From Plectrocnemia conspersa (lineage: Eukaryota; Arthropoda; Insecta; Trichoptera; Polycentropodidae), in contig VTFK01000113.1 of NCBI GenBank assembly GCA_009617715.1, positions 434,001 to 498,000 on the forward strand: a stretch of DNA of 64,000 bases, in the 5' to 3' direction. The notes under the pieces were generated by a model that saw nothing but the letters and a program-made list of their open reading frames with translations, ran no database searches and had not been told where the DNA came from. Made by a program: the position numbers and the translations under genes. Below are positions 24,500 to 35,049 of the stretch, piece by piece (position 1 is the first letter of the stretch; the number at the start of each line of letters is the position of its first letter).

Positions 24500-25204
24500 T
24501 ATTTGTAAAGGATTATCTATAAGACAATATTATCCTGTAAGACAATATTTCAATAAATAACCGTATACCATCTAGATCTCTTTTTGACATGTGTGTTTTG
24601 TCTGACTGGAATTTTAAATCTAGCTTCATACAATATTTCTTGAAGGTAGCATTATCCATTTTTTTTAAATTACATAACAAACTAAATAAAGATTTACTTT
24701 CATATACTAATTCAAATCTTTGAGTGAGGGAATTGCTCATTTTATCTAAAATCGTAAAATAAAAATTGGGATCTGCAGTTAAATTTGATTTGGTTTCGTA
24801 GAACAAGTGACGTAGCTTTTTAATTTGACGAATTATAGAAAATTCAGGCTCTGTTTTAATTTCCTCAGCCCCAGTAATGGCATCGCTAGTGAATATATCA
24901 AAACATTCATTATTTATTTTTTGCATTCTATAAATTTAGGGATTCGGCTAAGCTTATATTTGGGTTTGAAAGAATTTTATTAACCCTCGAATACAAATTG
25001 TGCCAAATAATTATAGAATATATAAATTTGAAATAAGATATCTTTTGCTCTAATGAATGAGTCATATTTTTTGTTTTTATATCTCGGGTTGACTATTTCT
25101 GTTAAACTGCTAATCATGTTTTTTAGATTTAGACGTAAGGGCCTTGTAGCTTTATTTCTGCTTTCCCATCTTGTATTGCTTTTAGTAGTTAGATATGAAA
25201 TGTG
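24500..25204 (-). pseudogene. hAT transposase remnant, ZMYM1/DUF4371 type
   Basis: Three blocks lie in the expected order on the minus strand. SNTRWESRNKATRPLRLNLK (about 25165-25110) is the conserved TRWESR block. VNKILSNPNISLAESLNL follows near 24990-24940. A 137-codon frame (24926-24513) comes next, with NECFDIFTSD and later FTILDKMSNSLTQRFEL. This is the helical all-alpha insertion region that precedes the C-terminal dimerisation domain in ZMYM1-like hAT transposases. Stops and frameshifts separate the blocks, and the catalytic Asp block and dimerisation domain are missing. Non-LTR copy B begins exactly at its upstream edge. Confidence 0.72.
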
Positions 25205-26612
25205 TTTATTATTTATTTATTATTATTTATTTTATTAATTTATTTAGCTTAATAGCTAATCTTTACATCTAACAAATTTAGTAAACATATATAAAAATAT
25301 ATAAAAAATACATAACAGAAAGAAAAAATAAAAATATACAACAATAAAGTCTTAATATTATAATTTATTTCTATATGTACGAAGGTGTTTTTTTATTCCA
25401 TTTATGAAACCCGTTATATTTTTTTGCTGTTTCAGTTTCTCTTGGAAGACTATTATATAAATCAAAACCTCCGTACATAATTCCCCTAGCCGTACTCGTT
25501 TTCTTATACTTAATTATCTTTAAATTTTCTCTATTTCTAGTATTATATTTATGTACATCTTTATTTCTTATTAAATACTTATTAAAATATTCAGGTAACA
25601 TATTATTTTCTAACTTATATATAAATACTAAAACATTCATACTCAATATTTCTTGAACATTCAACCATTCTAATCTATCAATCATACTTTTACAATTAGT
25701 TAATCTATTTTTATTTAAAATTACTCTCATTGCCCTATTTTGTAATTTTTGCAACATTTGTTTATCTAATTTATTTAACATATTTAACAGTGTTGCACAA
25801 TAATTAAAATGGGGCAATATTATACTATTGTAAATTATTTTTTTTGTATTTATACTTAATATATTTCTTAATCTAGATAATAACCTATTTTTCTACTAAT
25901 TTTTTTTAATATGTAATTACAATGTTCTTTAAAATTTAATTTTGTATCAACAATTACTCCTAAATATTTTATATTATCCACTATTTCTATACTATATTTA
26001 TTTATTACTATTTTGGTACTATTATCTAACACATTTTTTATAATTAATAAACATACATTTAGTTTTATTCTCATTTAATTTAAGTACATTATTCTTTAAC
26101 CATATTTCTAATATACTTAATTCATTATTTAAATTATTTACAATTTCTTTAATGTTATCACCTATGCAATACATTAATGTGTCATCCGCAAATAGATGAA
26201 TTTTACATTTTTTTTTTACGTTATTAACTATATCATTAATATACAAAACAAATAACAATGGTCCTAATTTAGACCCTTGTGGTGCTCCATAAGACACTAA
26301 TTTCTCTTCAGAATAAACATTATTTATTTTAACTTTTTGTTTTCTTTTATATAAGTAATTATTAAACCATCTTAAAACTATATCACTTATACCTATACTC
26401 TCCAATTTCTTTAACATTATTTTTCTGTCTATTGTTTCGAAGGCTCTCTTGAAATCCAAGAAAACTGCTCCAATGATTTTGTTTGTATCCTTAGCCAACA
26501 GCCAATCATTTATCACTACTTGTAATGCAGTTTCAGTGGAATGCTTTTCTCTGAATCCCGATTGTTGTTCACATATTATGTTTTGAGAAGTAATAAATTT
26601 CTTCAAAACATC
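25205..26612 (-). mobile_element. Non-LTR retrotransposon copy B, 5'-truncated
   Basis: The inverted, nearly identical sister of copy A. A 194-codon frame (26606-26022) keeps the catalytic core of the reverse transcriptase intact: FREKHSTET, FLDFKRAFETID (motif A), YGAPQGSKLGPLLFVLYIND (motif B), FADDTLMYC (catalytic Asp pair) and KLNENKTKCMFIN. A second 148-codon frame (25817-25371) holds the C-terminal region. The taa/taaa 3' tail is at 25205-25250. Frameshifts lie near 26030 and 25830-25870, and the endonuclease half is absent. It appears to sit inside the hAT remnant, whose coding DNA follows the 3' tail. Confidence 0.92.
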
Positions 26613-26689
26613 CCATCGATATCTGGAAGCAGAAAAAAATTACCATGTGTGACGAAAAAATTGCCATTCCAATTACTAACTTCTACTAA

Positions 26690-26747
26690 AAATACCAATT
26701 AAGGAAACTCGAGAGTAGCTTTTCGCCCTCCGCCAGGAACGGCCCTG
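26690..26747 (-). mobile_element. Likely 5' terminus of the ZMYM-type hAT
   Basis: Read on the minus strand from 26747: cagggccgttcctggcggag, then ggcgaaaagc. This has the CAGGG(C/G)CG start typical of hAT termini. It lies upstream, in the transposase direction, of the hAT remnant at 24500-25204. I infer that it is the same element, now split by non-LTR copy B. Confidence 0.45.
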
Positions 26748-26759
26748 TTCCTAGCTAAA

Positions 26760-29120
26760 GTTCCACAAAAAAAAATATTTCATTGGGCTTTCACTGATAG
26801 ATAGCAGTGATTCCGATTTGAATAATTAAAAAATTCAATGATTTTATAATACATTTAAATATTAAAAAATCTAAAAAAAATCTATTTCATTTTTATAAAA
26901 ATATATTTGGGTTTTGAAATGAACCCACTCAAGTTTTCATTATTTTTTATGAAAAAATTTGTTTTGATATACGAGTGTTTTAAGTACGTTAATTTTTCCC
27001 GAACGACTTATGCTAGTAAACTGAGATTCTTTTGTATATTATACATCAATTGTATCACTGTTACACAGTGGAAAAAATTCACCATTTTATTTCACACATC
27101 CATGTATATGTTTGTATCTACTTTATAATATGATACAAATCTTGTTTTTCGCACTTATAATTATATTTTAAAAATCATAGAAGTCAACGATTATATTTTT
27201 TTCTTTAAACAATCACATTGCTTCACATTTACGTATATGGCATAGTAGATAATAAATGTTGAAACAAGCAGTACAAAAACATTTCACCGATAGTAAAATC
27301 TTTGAACCTGATTCATTACTAACATCGCAATATTTCTTAAGTAGTAATGGAATTTTTGATTGAAAATTTTAAAGATTTGTAGTTTTTAAAATGTGGTTAC
27401 AACATGTGTTTACCAAAGGCGTAGTCTTTACTAAAACATGTTCAGTTTCGTTGTCATTTGGTATTTTTTATATCTGCCACAACTTGCTCTCTCATATCTA
27501 AAATCATTTTAATTTTATTGCCTCTTATTCGATATTACTAATAAATGTAGTAACATGCTAATGAGTTTTACAAAACTTACAATATATTATGTAATATATT
27601 TATTTTTTGCTTGTAAAACATTTCTAAAAACATAATTTTTAGTTATAGTCTTACTAGTAAAAGACGTAGGATTTTTTAATTGCATATATAGTATTTATAT
27701 ATTTTGTCAGTTGTAAAAATATTTCAATTACAATCGCAATAAATATTTCTAATTGAACGATCTCTTTTACATCTGCGCTCTCTTTTTCAGCTATTGAGAA
27801 AGCGTAAATATTTTAATTCTATTCGATAAATACTTATATCCATATTAGAAATTCTATGCCTTTTTGAAATGAATAATTTTCATATATTATAATCATTCCG
27901 ATATAAATTTTCATTCGGCTTAGAATTAGTTGGAAATAAATTCAATAGGGTGTCGTTTTGAGATCAATTATCTTATTGTGTGCATTTTCCGGTATACGAT
28001 AATTATTTTGTATATGCGCAATGTCGTTAGATAATTTATTTTATAAGAACTTACTGTTTTTGACAAACATAACATTTGTGAATGTTACTTATTTTCAATT
28101 AAATAAAGAGGTATTTTATGACACATTTTTTGTTAAATTTGCGGCTCTCGTATTTAATATAACATTTGTATTTGTTAAAGCTTATGATCTATATATTATT
28201 TTATGTATATTAATGAATCAAAACAAGCGCAGCAATTTTAAGCTGTATTCAAAATGTTAGCAGCTTAAATAAGCAGATTTTAGGCACTTTTTGAAAATAC
28301 CTAAAATTATGCTCATCAGGCCTGAAAAGGTTAAAAAATAAATATTAGTAATAATAACCTTACCATTCCTTATAATAATTTACTTTTTATCACCGCTGTA
28401 CTTGTACATTGGTATCAGGATATCTTAATCGATAATTATATCATAATATGTTGACGATTATATGTTAAAAAGTTTAAAGTACTCCATTCCGTAAATTTGT
28501 GCGATGTAATGTTTGCTCTAAAAGTTCGCATCCTAGCATTAATAATCCTGTATTTTTTTTCATGATGAAATTAGCAGAGATGTATTCATTTAGTCTGTTA
28601 AATTAGTCAGTCGTTGAAAGCATTTCGCGAAAAGCAAATTGTTGTTTATAATTTTATTGCCGAAAGATTATTTTAGACGCGATAAGATATATTTTTTAAA
28701 TGTTTAACTAAGCGAAGAAAATAGACTAATGGGAAAATTATTTCCCAGGAATCCTTTTCTTAGAAATAGTTTAGAACCAAGTTACAAAATTAAAAAAAAT
28801 ATTTTTGTTTTTAAATTTACGATACTGAATTGCAGATCGCAAAAGATACTCGACGTCTTTTGTAACGTGCTATTTAAACGTGACGCTAAGCTCACTCAAA
28901 AAAGCCAATTTATATGTATAACAAGATAATTTTGGCCCACATTCAAAAACTTGTAAATAGGCTTTTTTGTCAAGAAAAAGAAATTGATAAACTTTCAAAT
29001 TTTAAATGTCTTTTTATCTATCAATTTCTTTAATTTTGAAATTTACTGACGTTGTCCAATTTAATGTTCTTCCCATTGCTTACCTGAGGCTAGTGCCTTG
29101 CTCGTCTCACCCTCTTACTG
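26760..29120. other. AT-rich stretch without recognised genes
   Basis: An ATG-started 79-codon frame at 28021-28260 is rich in F, L, V and I and could be a membrane peptide, but AT-rich DNA yields such frames by chance. The frame at 28729-28929 has no motif. Nothing else seen. Confidence 0.45.
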
Positions 29121-29129
29121 GCACAGTCA

Positions 29130-29765
29130 ATCAATTTTCACGCGTGTTTAAAGTGCCAAATGTTAATTTGTAACACGGAATGAATCGCTTAACCACCGCT
29201 CAACGCATTAAAATTACTCATTTTTCTACAGATATAACACTTCTGTACGAATTGTGTATCTAAATTTACGGGAAGAATCTATTTAATTTCATCATCCTAC
29301 TGAGCGAAAAAAATTGTGCATTGGAGATAGGGTAGGACCTGTGCATAATTGTGACGCCCGTTTAGCTGAGAATATTCATTCGTTCAGTCGGAATTGTCGA
29401 TTCGTCAGCGTTCGCAGCTTTTGGGCTTTTATTATTGCTCTCATTGGCGCATTTTGCATCTGTACTTGCAGCTACATCCGTATAAAATTCAGATAACATA
29501 CGAACTGAAGCCCAGAAACCATGTATGTATAGTAAAGAATTCACGCAGATTGGGCGTTGGAGCAACAGGAAGTTGGTGCTGATTTTTCAAAGAAAATCTT
29601 CCTTTCTGATGAGGCACATTTCCACCTCTTTGTGTATGTTAATAAGCAAATTTATCGCACATGGGGCGAGGAAAATCCTTATGTGATTTACGAGAGAGCA
29701 TTACATGCCCAAAAAGTGACTGGGCCTTTCTTTTTTGTGTGATTGTGCCTTACTTTTTTAAAAAT
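29130..29765 (+). pseudogene. Tc1/mariner transposase remnant
   Basis: It starts at ATG 29180 (MNRLTTAQRIKI), with the DUF4817-like helix-turn-helix region broken by frameshifts. A linker and LHPYKIQ-like segment lie near 29470-29500. The best block is the frame at 29557-29742: DFSKKIFLSDEAHFHLF holds the first catalytic Asp of the DDE/D domain, followed by NKQIYRTWGEENP. About 20-25 residues that normally follow are deleted (the KVTGPFF junction). The second and third catalytic residues are not found, because a pogo remnant on the other strand begins just downstream. Related to the scrap at 18350. Confidence 0.78.
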
Positions 29766-30590
29766 GATGAAACCCTCATTGGTGTTTTCCACAGTAGCTG
29801 CCTTTAAGTAAGCTGGGGTGAATATTGACGCCATTTGGTAAACTGTTATTGCTCGGCCAATGTGCACTCATTAGAGCAGTATTTCTTCAAAGGAGAGAAA
29901 AAGCTTTTGTCCAGGGATTGCATTCGATGACTGCTGTGAGGTGGAAGCGTTAGTGCAACGATATTATTTTGTCTAAAGAATTCGATAGCAGTGTGAACGG
30001 TGGTTGTTCATTGGCGGGCTTTGTGTGATATTTAATCAGATATATAATCAAGAAACAGTTCCTGATTGATTATGCTATCTATCAGACACCATTCCTACTG
30101 AAGATGGTGAAGATCAATCGACTAGTTCACTCTTCATCTTTTTCCTAGGGTATATGAATGCAGGAGGAACAAAATGCCCACTTACACTCATGGCGCATAC
30201 GACAGTCACATTTGTACCCCTCTCTGCAATGGATATCTTGTTTAAACATATTTCACCTTTCGTGGAAAGTATTTCAGGAGGTTTGTTCGGATCTGTTGAG
30301 GCGTCGGATTCGTCCATGTTATATATGGAGTGTGGTGGAAACTTATACTTTGTGAATAAGTTGTTCAAGTTGTTGTATAATCGAATGCATTGTGCCTGAT
30401 TAAAGCCGATGGCTCTGGCAGTTGGTTGTGTCAAAGAAATATTTTTATTCCTCTTTAAAAAACCACGCAGCCAATGACAGCCATTCGTGATGTCGTATCA
30501 ATTCGATGGAGAATATTATTTTCTTTCACAAATTTAAAAGCCAAAGCTCTTATGTATTTTCTTGTCAGGCTATAAAACATATTGTCTAGA
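29765..30590 (-). pseudogene. pogo/Tigger-type transposase remnant (DDE_1)
   Basis: Blocks in order on the minus strand: SLTRKYIRALAFKFVKENNI near 30575-30515; WLRGFLKRNKNISLTQPTA near 30470-30420, running into a 106-codon frame. At residues 36-45 that frame has SIYNMDESDA, with the first catalytic Asp, and later AERGTNVTVVCAMSVSGHFV and PPAFIYPRKKM. Further down come LPPHSSHRMQSLDKSFFSPL (about 29950-29890) and a KAATVENTNEGF end. This is the usual order of a pogo/Tigger DDE_1 domain with its LPPHxxHxxQPLD block. A deletion or frameshift near 30110 removes the second catalytic Asp region. Confidence 0.82.
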
Positions 30591-31318
30591 ATTTTTTTAT
30601 GGTTGGAGAGTTCGGCTTCCGTCTACTTGAATAAAGTTTGGTCATATCTGACAAGCTTTTATGGATACATTGTGTATAGATATGTAAGAGTGCGCACAAA
30701 CTTTAGGGTTGCGCACTCCTATAGGCTACCGGCGTTATTCACATTTGATACAAGTGGTGGCATCTCTGTTACAATTGGGGAATTACGATGCCGGTGGACG
30801 CTTGCTAATTTGATTTACACTATCGATTTTCAAAAATAATAGCCCATCCCATCATAAACGAACACATTGTACAGGTTTCAAGATGTGAAAAATAATTAGT
30901 AAAATACAGGATAATGTGAAAACTTACCTGACATCCGTATTTTCAATTTATTTACGATGCAGCAGCGTGTTCACTTATCACAAATGAAGCTAGCCACAAA
31001 TGTATGAATGGTGCACACTCTTAGAGCAGTCCACCCTACCATTTCTTTTCTGCTTAATTGACGAAAGATAAGTGATTTATAAATTCATTTTTAGCATAAT
31101 AATTATGATCAGTTTTTAAAAACCGTACTTTTTTGGGCCACAATCTATATAAACATACATATATTATGAATCCATATATTCCCATAATTTTCAGTTTTAA
31201 GAATAATGTATAATGTGAGGTGACATATTGTATTCCCTACGTTCATACTTCTTGTTTTCTATTCATATGTCGTCAAAGGTACTAATTGTCCTTACAAGGA
31301 GTCATGTCCTCTCTTTAA
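30591..31318. other. Non-coding DNA, probable element flank
   Basis: Contains a 9-bp inverted repeat, gagtgcgca (30688-30696) and tgcgcactc (30710-30718), with a 13-nt loop. A moderately GC-rich frame follows up to 30839. No identity was recognised. It may include the undetermined termini of the mariner or pogo remnants. Confidence 0.35.
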
Positions 31319-31321
31319 TTA

Positions 31322-31532
31322 TTACGAAACGCAGTAGCGCGAGTTCGCTCCCCCGCCCTTCACCCCCGCGGCCCGCGACGCTCCCACGGAGTTGAACGTG
31401 GGCCAGAAAGTGTTCGATTCCGAGGCCGCTTGGCGCTTAAACACAAACGGAACACTTGTTGGGCGCCACAAGAGGCATTCAACTCCTCTTTTTGTCAGGC
31501 GGCAATCTAAAAGCAACGTTCTCAAACTGTAA
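31322..31532. other. GC-rich putative exon, strand undecided
   Basis: A sharp GC-rich island. On the plus strand a frame runs 64 codons from 31338 (after a possible gcagtag acceptor) to TAA, containing TELNVGQKVFDSEAAWRLNT. On the minus strand a frame ends at 31322 with FWPTFNSVGASRAAGVKGGG and then a few residues. Third positions are GC-rich in both directions, so codon bias does not decide. I recognise neither product. It could also be a promoter island. Confidence 0.35.
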
Positions 31533-32265
31533 CATATTTTTAAAACAAATATTATTGTGAACCTAACCAACAATGTATCATATATATGTACATAAAGTAC
31601 TGTTCTTTTTCTTAGTGTGACTAACCACGTAACAGTTGCAGTTGTCAAAGTACGATAGAACGGATGACAACAAGTGTTTCTTCTTGGGAATTATTATTCG
31701 CGAATTTCGCGATAAAAAAGTCAAATCGAAAATTCTCATTTCTCGAGAAATTTTCTGATTTCTCAAAAATTTTCCTAAAGCCTTTTTTGTTGAAAATTAA
31801 ATATGTGCCAATTTTTTACTTTTTATAACACCTTTGCTTTTTTAATCTGCTGCGTAAGAATGCGTGGGTCCATTCAGATGTTTGAACATATGCGGGCCTT
31901 CTAGAAAGCTTTAAATAGAGGTCGAAAATAATTGAATCATAAAAAATGGCTTACGATTTTAAAAACTACTCTAATCGGCCTTATATTTGGTTTGGTATTC
32001 TAAGAACTACATTAATAATCAGATAAGAAGAAACCGCTCCGCTTATAAATCGGCAGATTGCAAAAATGTATGAGGGATTTCCACTGAGATTTTTTCCCGC
32101 CGATAATTTAATAACAAAAAAAGAACAAGGATGATCCATTCCATTTTAGATAGATTGTGTTTTTATAAACAATATTTTAAGAATAATGTGTGCTAATGTA
32201 CCTATTTTACATTTTAATTACTATGACTAATATAATTTAATGCCTAAATGAATTCCATGGCAAAA
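31533..32265. other. No recognised feature
   Basis: AT-rich sequence without motif or repeat that I could identify. Confidence 0.4.
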
Positions 32266-32269
32266 TCTT

Positions 32270-32430
32270 CACGGACATTTGGTTCAATGGCTATACGTCC
32301 ATGACAAAGTTCTAGTTGACAAAAGTTCCACGCGACAAATGGTCCACATGCTATTTGACAAACGACATAACGTCCACAAACAAAATATTCAAAATGATTT
32401 TTATTAAATCGATGAATCCAGGGATGACGG
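32270..32430. repeat. Word-like GTCC repeat block, copy 2
   Basis: Same family as 15530-15660. Shared in order: gcgacaaatggtccaca, acgacataacgtccacaaac, then aaatcgatgaatc. Units vary, for example aaagttc and aaaagttcc. The array-plus-tail structure is conserved between the copies, so it moved as one element. Confidence 0.65.
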
Positions 32431-33250
32431 AAATTCGGAAGTCAGAAAGTCTCCACTGGCGTGTCCAGATGTATCCTGTCAACTGAGTGCTGGTGATGTA
32501 GCTGTAGTATTGTCGTCGTGATGCTCTCTGGTCGATCCGTTGATGTCTTTCGTGTTAATGCGGGTCTCGTTTGTAAAACTTCTCAACATTGAGCTCTTAT
32601 ATTGATTGGCTTTTTGTTGAGGCGAGTTGGTATTTCCTTTTCATAACGTTTGAAATAGTTGTTTTAATGACTTTAAAATTAGATCGCGGCAAAACTTTGA
32701 AACAAAATTGCAACGAAGGGGGGACAGTAATGACACAAGTTTGTACACTACTGTGCTCTAGCTCTACAACTTATGTTAATGATTAAAAATATTATAATAT
32801 TATGACGTCAACGATTACAATACATACCGACCTCTTAAATATTCAATGCTTGCTTATTACATATTTCATTTACAAATCTCGAGTATTGTATCATAAAAAT
32901 ATATTTAAATAAATTTGCGACAGTTTTACAGGCAGTGCGCTCTCAGGCTTTGAAATTTAATTTGAGAAGTTTCAAATGATCAAATGCTAAGCGGCGCATA
33001 AACCACTAGTGGACGCGTGGGGAGTCATTTCGACTCAATTCCAAAACGTCGTATGCGTTGCGAGTCTTAAAACAAATATTGGCATTTCGAATTCTAGTCA
33101 CATGTGCTCGGTCAATATTTTATTTGAACCGAGCGCGACGCGAAAGGTCGTAAACAACGTATTTTTTGTAGCCCATTTGTCCTTTCGCTTGCTGGGTGAT
33201 ATTGTGAATAATAACCTCTTTGTCGTTAAGGGCACACGTTAACGACGCGG
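32431..33250. other. Mixed region with GC-richer patch at 32990-33245
   Basis: The frame at 33009-33242 plus is open over a CpG-containing patch but has no recognisable domain. The patch lies about 500 bp from the TIL exons and might be a promoter or an unrelated exon. Nothing further is supported. Confidence 0.3.
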
Positions 33251-33754
33251 GAAAGGGAAGGAATGTGCAAATTTTAATTCGATTGTTGTGGTGCGAATGA
33301 TAGAGTGGTGATCTGGTTTATATTTCTGTATGTATTATTACGCAAACAATAACTGCGCACACGAAAATTCTAAGCATAGGTGATTTTTTGAATGTCAAAT
33401 GTATTTTACTCTTAATTCTATTTTTTTTATTTCCTAATTAAAATGTAATTATATGAAATGTGAGTGTATCATACGAATGTAAATTACTAATATAATTTTA
33501 AAATATTTGTAAAACATGATACGTTAAAACTAAAATCATATTAACATTTGTTATACATACATATACAGTTATTCCTTTTGTAATTATATTGACGCATTCT
33601 ATAATGTACACATATCTGTGAATTCATCACCTATGATCAGAATTTTTGCTGTTTGAATTTTATTGATATAATAATTACCAAACCCATTGTTGCGTATATT
33701 TAAGTATTTCAAGAAAAAGGTTTAAATATAAGGTTAAAAACGTGTTTAACTTAC

Positions 33755-33917
33755 GACATTGATTTATGGGAATAATCTCCAGGAGAAGTTGGTCTCCTAT
33801 TGAATCCCTGTTGAGAGAAGCATCCCCACCCATTGTTGTCATTATTTGGAACGATAGTATAACATGTCTTTTAAATTTATGGACCAGTAAGTCTGAATTC
33901 TTTGATCGAGACACATG
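33755..33917 (-). pseudogene. TIL-domain exon, downstream copy, decayed
   Basis: The minus strand has acceptor tttatttttag, a 163-nt exon starting CATGTGTC, and donor gtaagtta. It aligns along its length with the exon at 34088-34254. Translated piecewise, the first Cys (TGT) is followed by KEFRLTGP, and the second half reads WGCFSQQGFNRRPTSPGD in another frame. This resembles the GCxCxxGFxR...GDCI block of trypsin-inhibitor-like (TIL) domains, which are small secreted serine-protease inhibitors. Frameshifts, stops, loss of the eighth Cys (Ser) and a 2-nt loss over the ninth show decay, although the splice sites remain canonical. Confidence 0.6.
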
Positions 33918-34087
33918 CTAAAAATAAAGAAAATTAAATACTATAGCATTTAAAATAGCACTTAGATTAGGATTATTACTTACTTACTTAGATACAAATA
34001 TATCATATATTTCATATAGTACATACATATATAAGTATTTCTAAGAAAATGTGTTCAATATAAAATTAAAAACGTGTTTTAACTTAC

Positions 34088-34254
34088 GGCATTGATTTAT
34101 GGGAATACAGTCTATAGGAGATGTTGATCTCCTAATGAATTCCTTTTGACAGAAGCATCCCAATCATTGTTATCATTACTTGGAACAGTAACATAACATG
34201 TACTTTTTAATGGAAGGACCAGAATGTCTGAATTCTTCGTTTGGGCCACTTGCT
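34088..34254 (-). pseudogene. TIL-domain exon, upstream copy, decayed
   Basis: The minus strand has acceptor gttatttttag, a 167-nt exon, and donor gtaagtta. The first frame gives SGPNEEFRHSGPSIKKYM, which matches the CGPNEEFxxCGPSC start of a TIL domain with three Cys replaced (TGT to AGT at the first). After a frame change the end reads LGCFCQKEFIRR, then DCIPINQC, keeping Cys 7 to 10 with family spacing, including C-x5-C at the end. The intron to the downstream copy is 170 bp. In an intact gene the product would be a secreted protease inhibitor; here the frame is broken, so it is a relic, unless the assembly contains indel errors. Confidence 0.66.
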
Positions 34255-34417
34255 AAAAATAACCATATTTTTTTATACTAAAAATAAACATTTTATTTGC
34301 AGCATTTCAAATAAAATTTTCCGAATGGTCACCAAATATTACAAAAAATAATTAGAGGTTGAAATAGGGAAATAGGTTGAAAAGGTTAAATAAATAAATT
34401 TGATATACTTATGGTGA

Positions 34418-34532
34418 TTCATGGTCATTTTACCATGTACATCTTACCGTGCGACCTTCTTACTGTGGGGGCTTTTTACTTTGTGACCTTTTTACCGTGA
34501 GGACTTTTTACTGTGCGAGCTTCTTACTGTAA
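34418..34532. repeat. 16-bp tandem repeat, about 7 units
   Basis: Units of the form nGTGnGnnCTTyTTAC follow one another at 16-bp spacing: cgtgcgaccttcttac, tgtgggggctttttac, tttgtgacctttttac, cgtgaggactttttac, tgtgcgagcttcttac. Two more degenerate units precede them. A further unit, gactttttaccgcg, reappears at 34974, after an intervening 420-bp block. Confidence 0.88.
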
Positions 34533-34545
34533 AGCAAACTTTAAG

Positions 34546-34965
34546 CTAGAGCGGCTCACACGCGTGAGCAGCTCATGAGCGGCTCATGCGTATGAGTATG
34601 ATCAAGACCATTTGACCAAATTATTTGCAAGATTTGGTCGAACGAGCCGCACATACTTATGCTCACCGCAGTGAGCCGGCTGCGGTGAGCAGTCGGCTCA
34701 CTGTTTAAATTTTTATCTCGGTTTGGATGTCAACAGATATAGCAACTATACATATAAAAAAACTTTTAAATTAAAAACGAAGAAATAGGAGGCCCAGCTT
34801 GCAAAAGAGAAAACGTTCGTCCACACTAAGCGCAGTGTATCTACTGGCTCACCGCATGCTCGCCTTTGTGAGCCACAAACAGCGGCTCGCGGTGAGTTCA
34901 AGGTACACACTAGAGCGGTTCACACACATGAGCGGCTCATTCGTGTGAGCGTACTTTAGTTATAA
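34546..34965. mobile_element. Non-autonomous element rich in GAGC/GCTC motifs
   Basis: Two direct copies of ctagagcgg(c/t)tcacac start at 34546 and 34910. Between them are many ggctcac/gtgagc inverted motifs (34550-34700 and 34850-34900). It interrupts the 16-bp array, which resumes at 34974, and similar actttaag/actttag sequences lie at the edges, so it probably inserted into the array. The class is unknown. Confidence 0.5.
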
Positions 34966-35033
34966 GGCGGCTAAGACTTTTTACCGCGTAGGCAACATTT
35001 CGTAAGAAAAATTCACTCACTTCTCCCCTTCCA

Positions 35034-35049
35034 CCCCCCCCCCCCCCCC
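35034..35049. repeat. C16 homopolymer
   Basis: An uninterrupted run of 16 C, flanked by C-rich and T-rich sequence. Confidence 0.95.

Noticed and set aside
31013..31035. Similarity of gtgcacactcttagagcag to a phrase in the pogo remnant at 29866 as a terminal repeat
   Set aside because: The match is short, is in the same orientation, and one copy lies within coding sequence, so it is probably coincidence.
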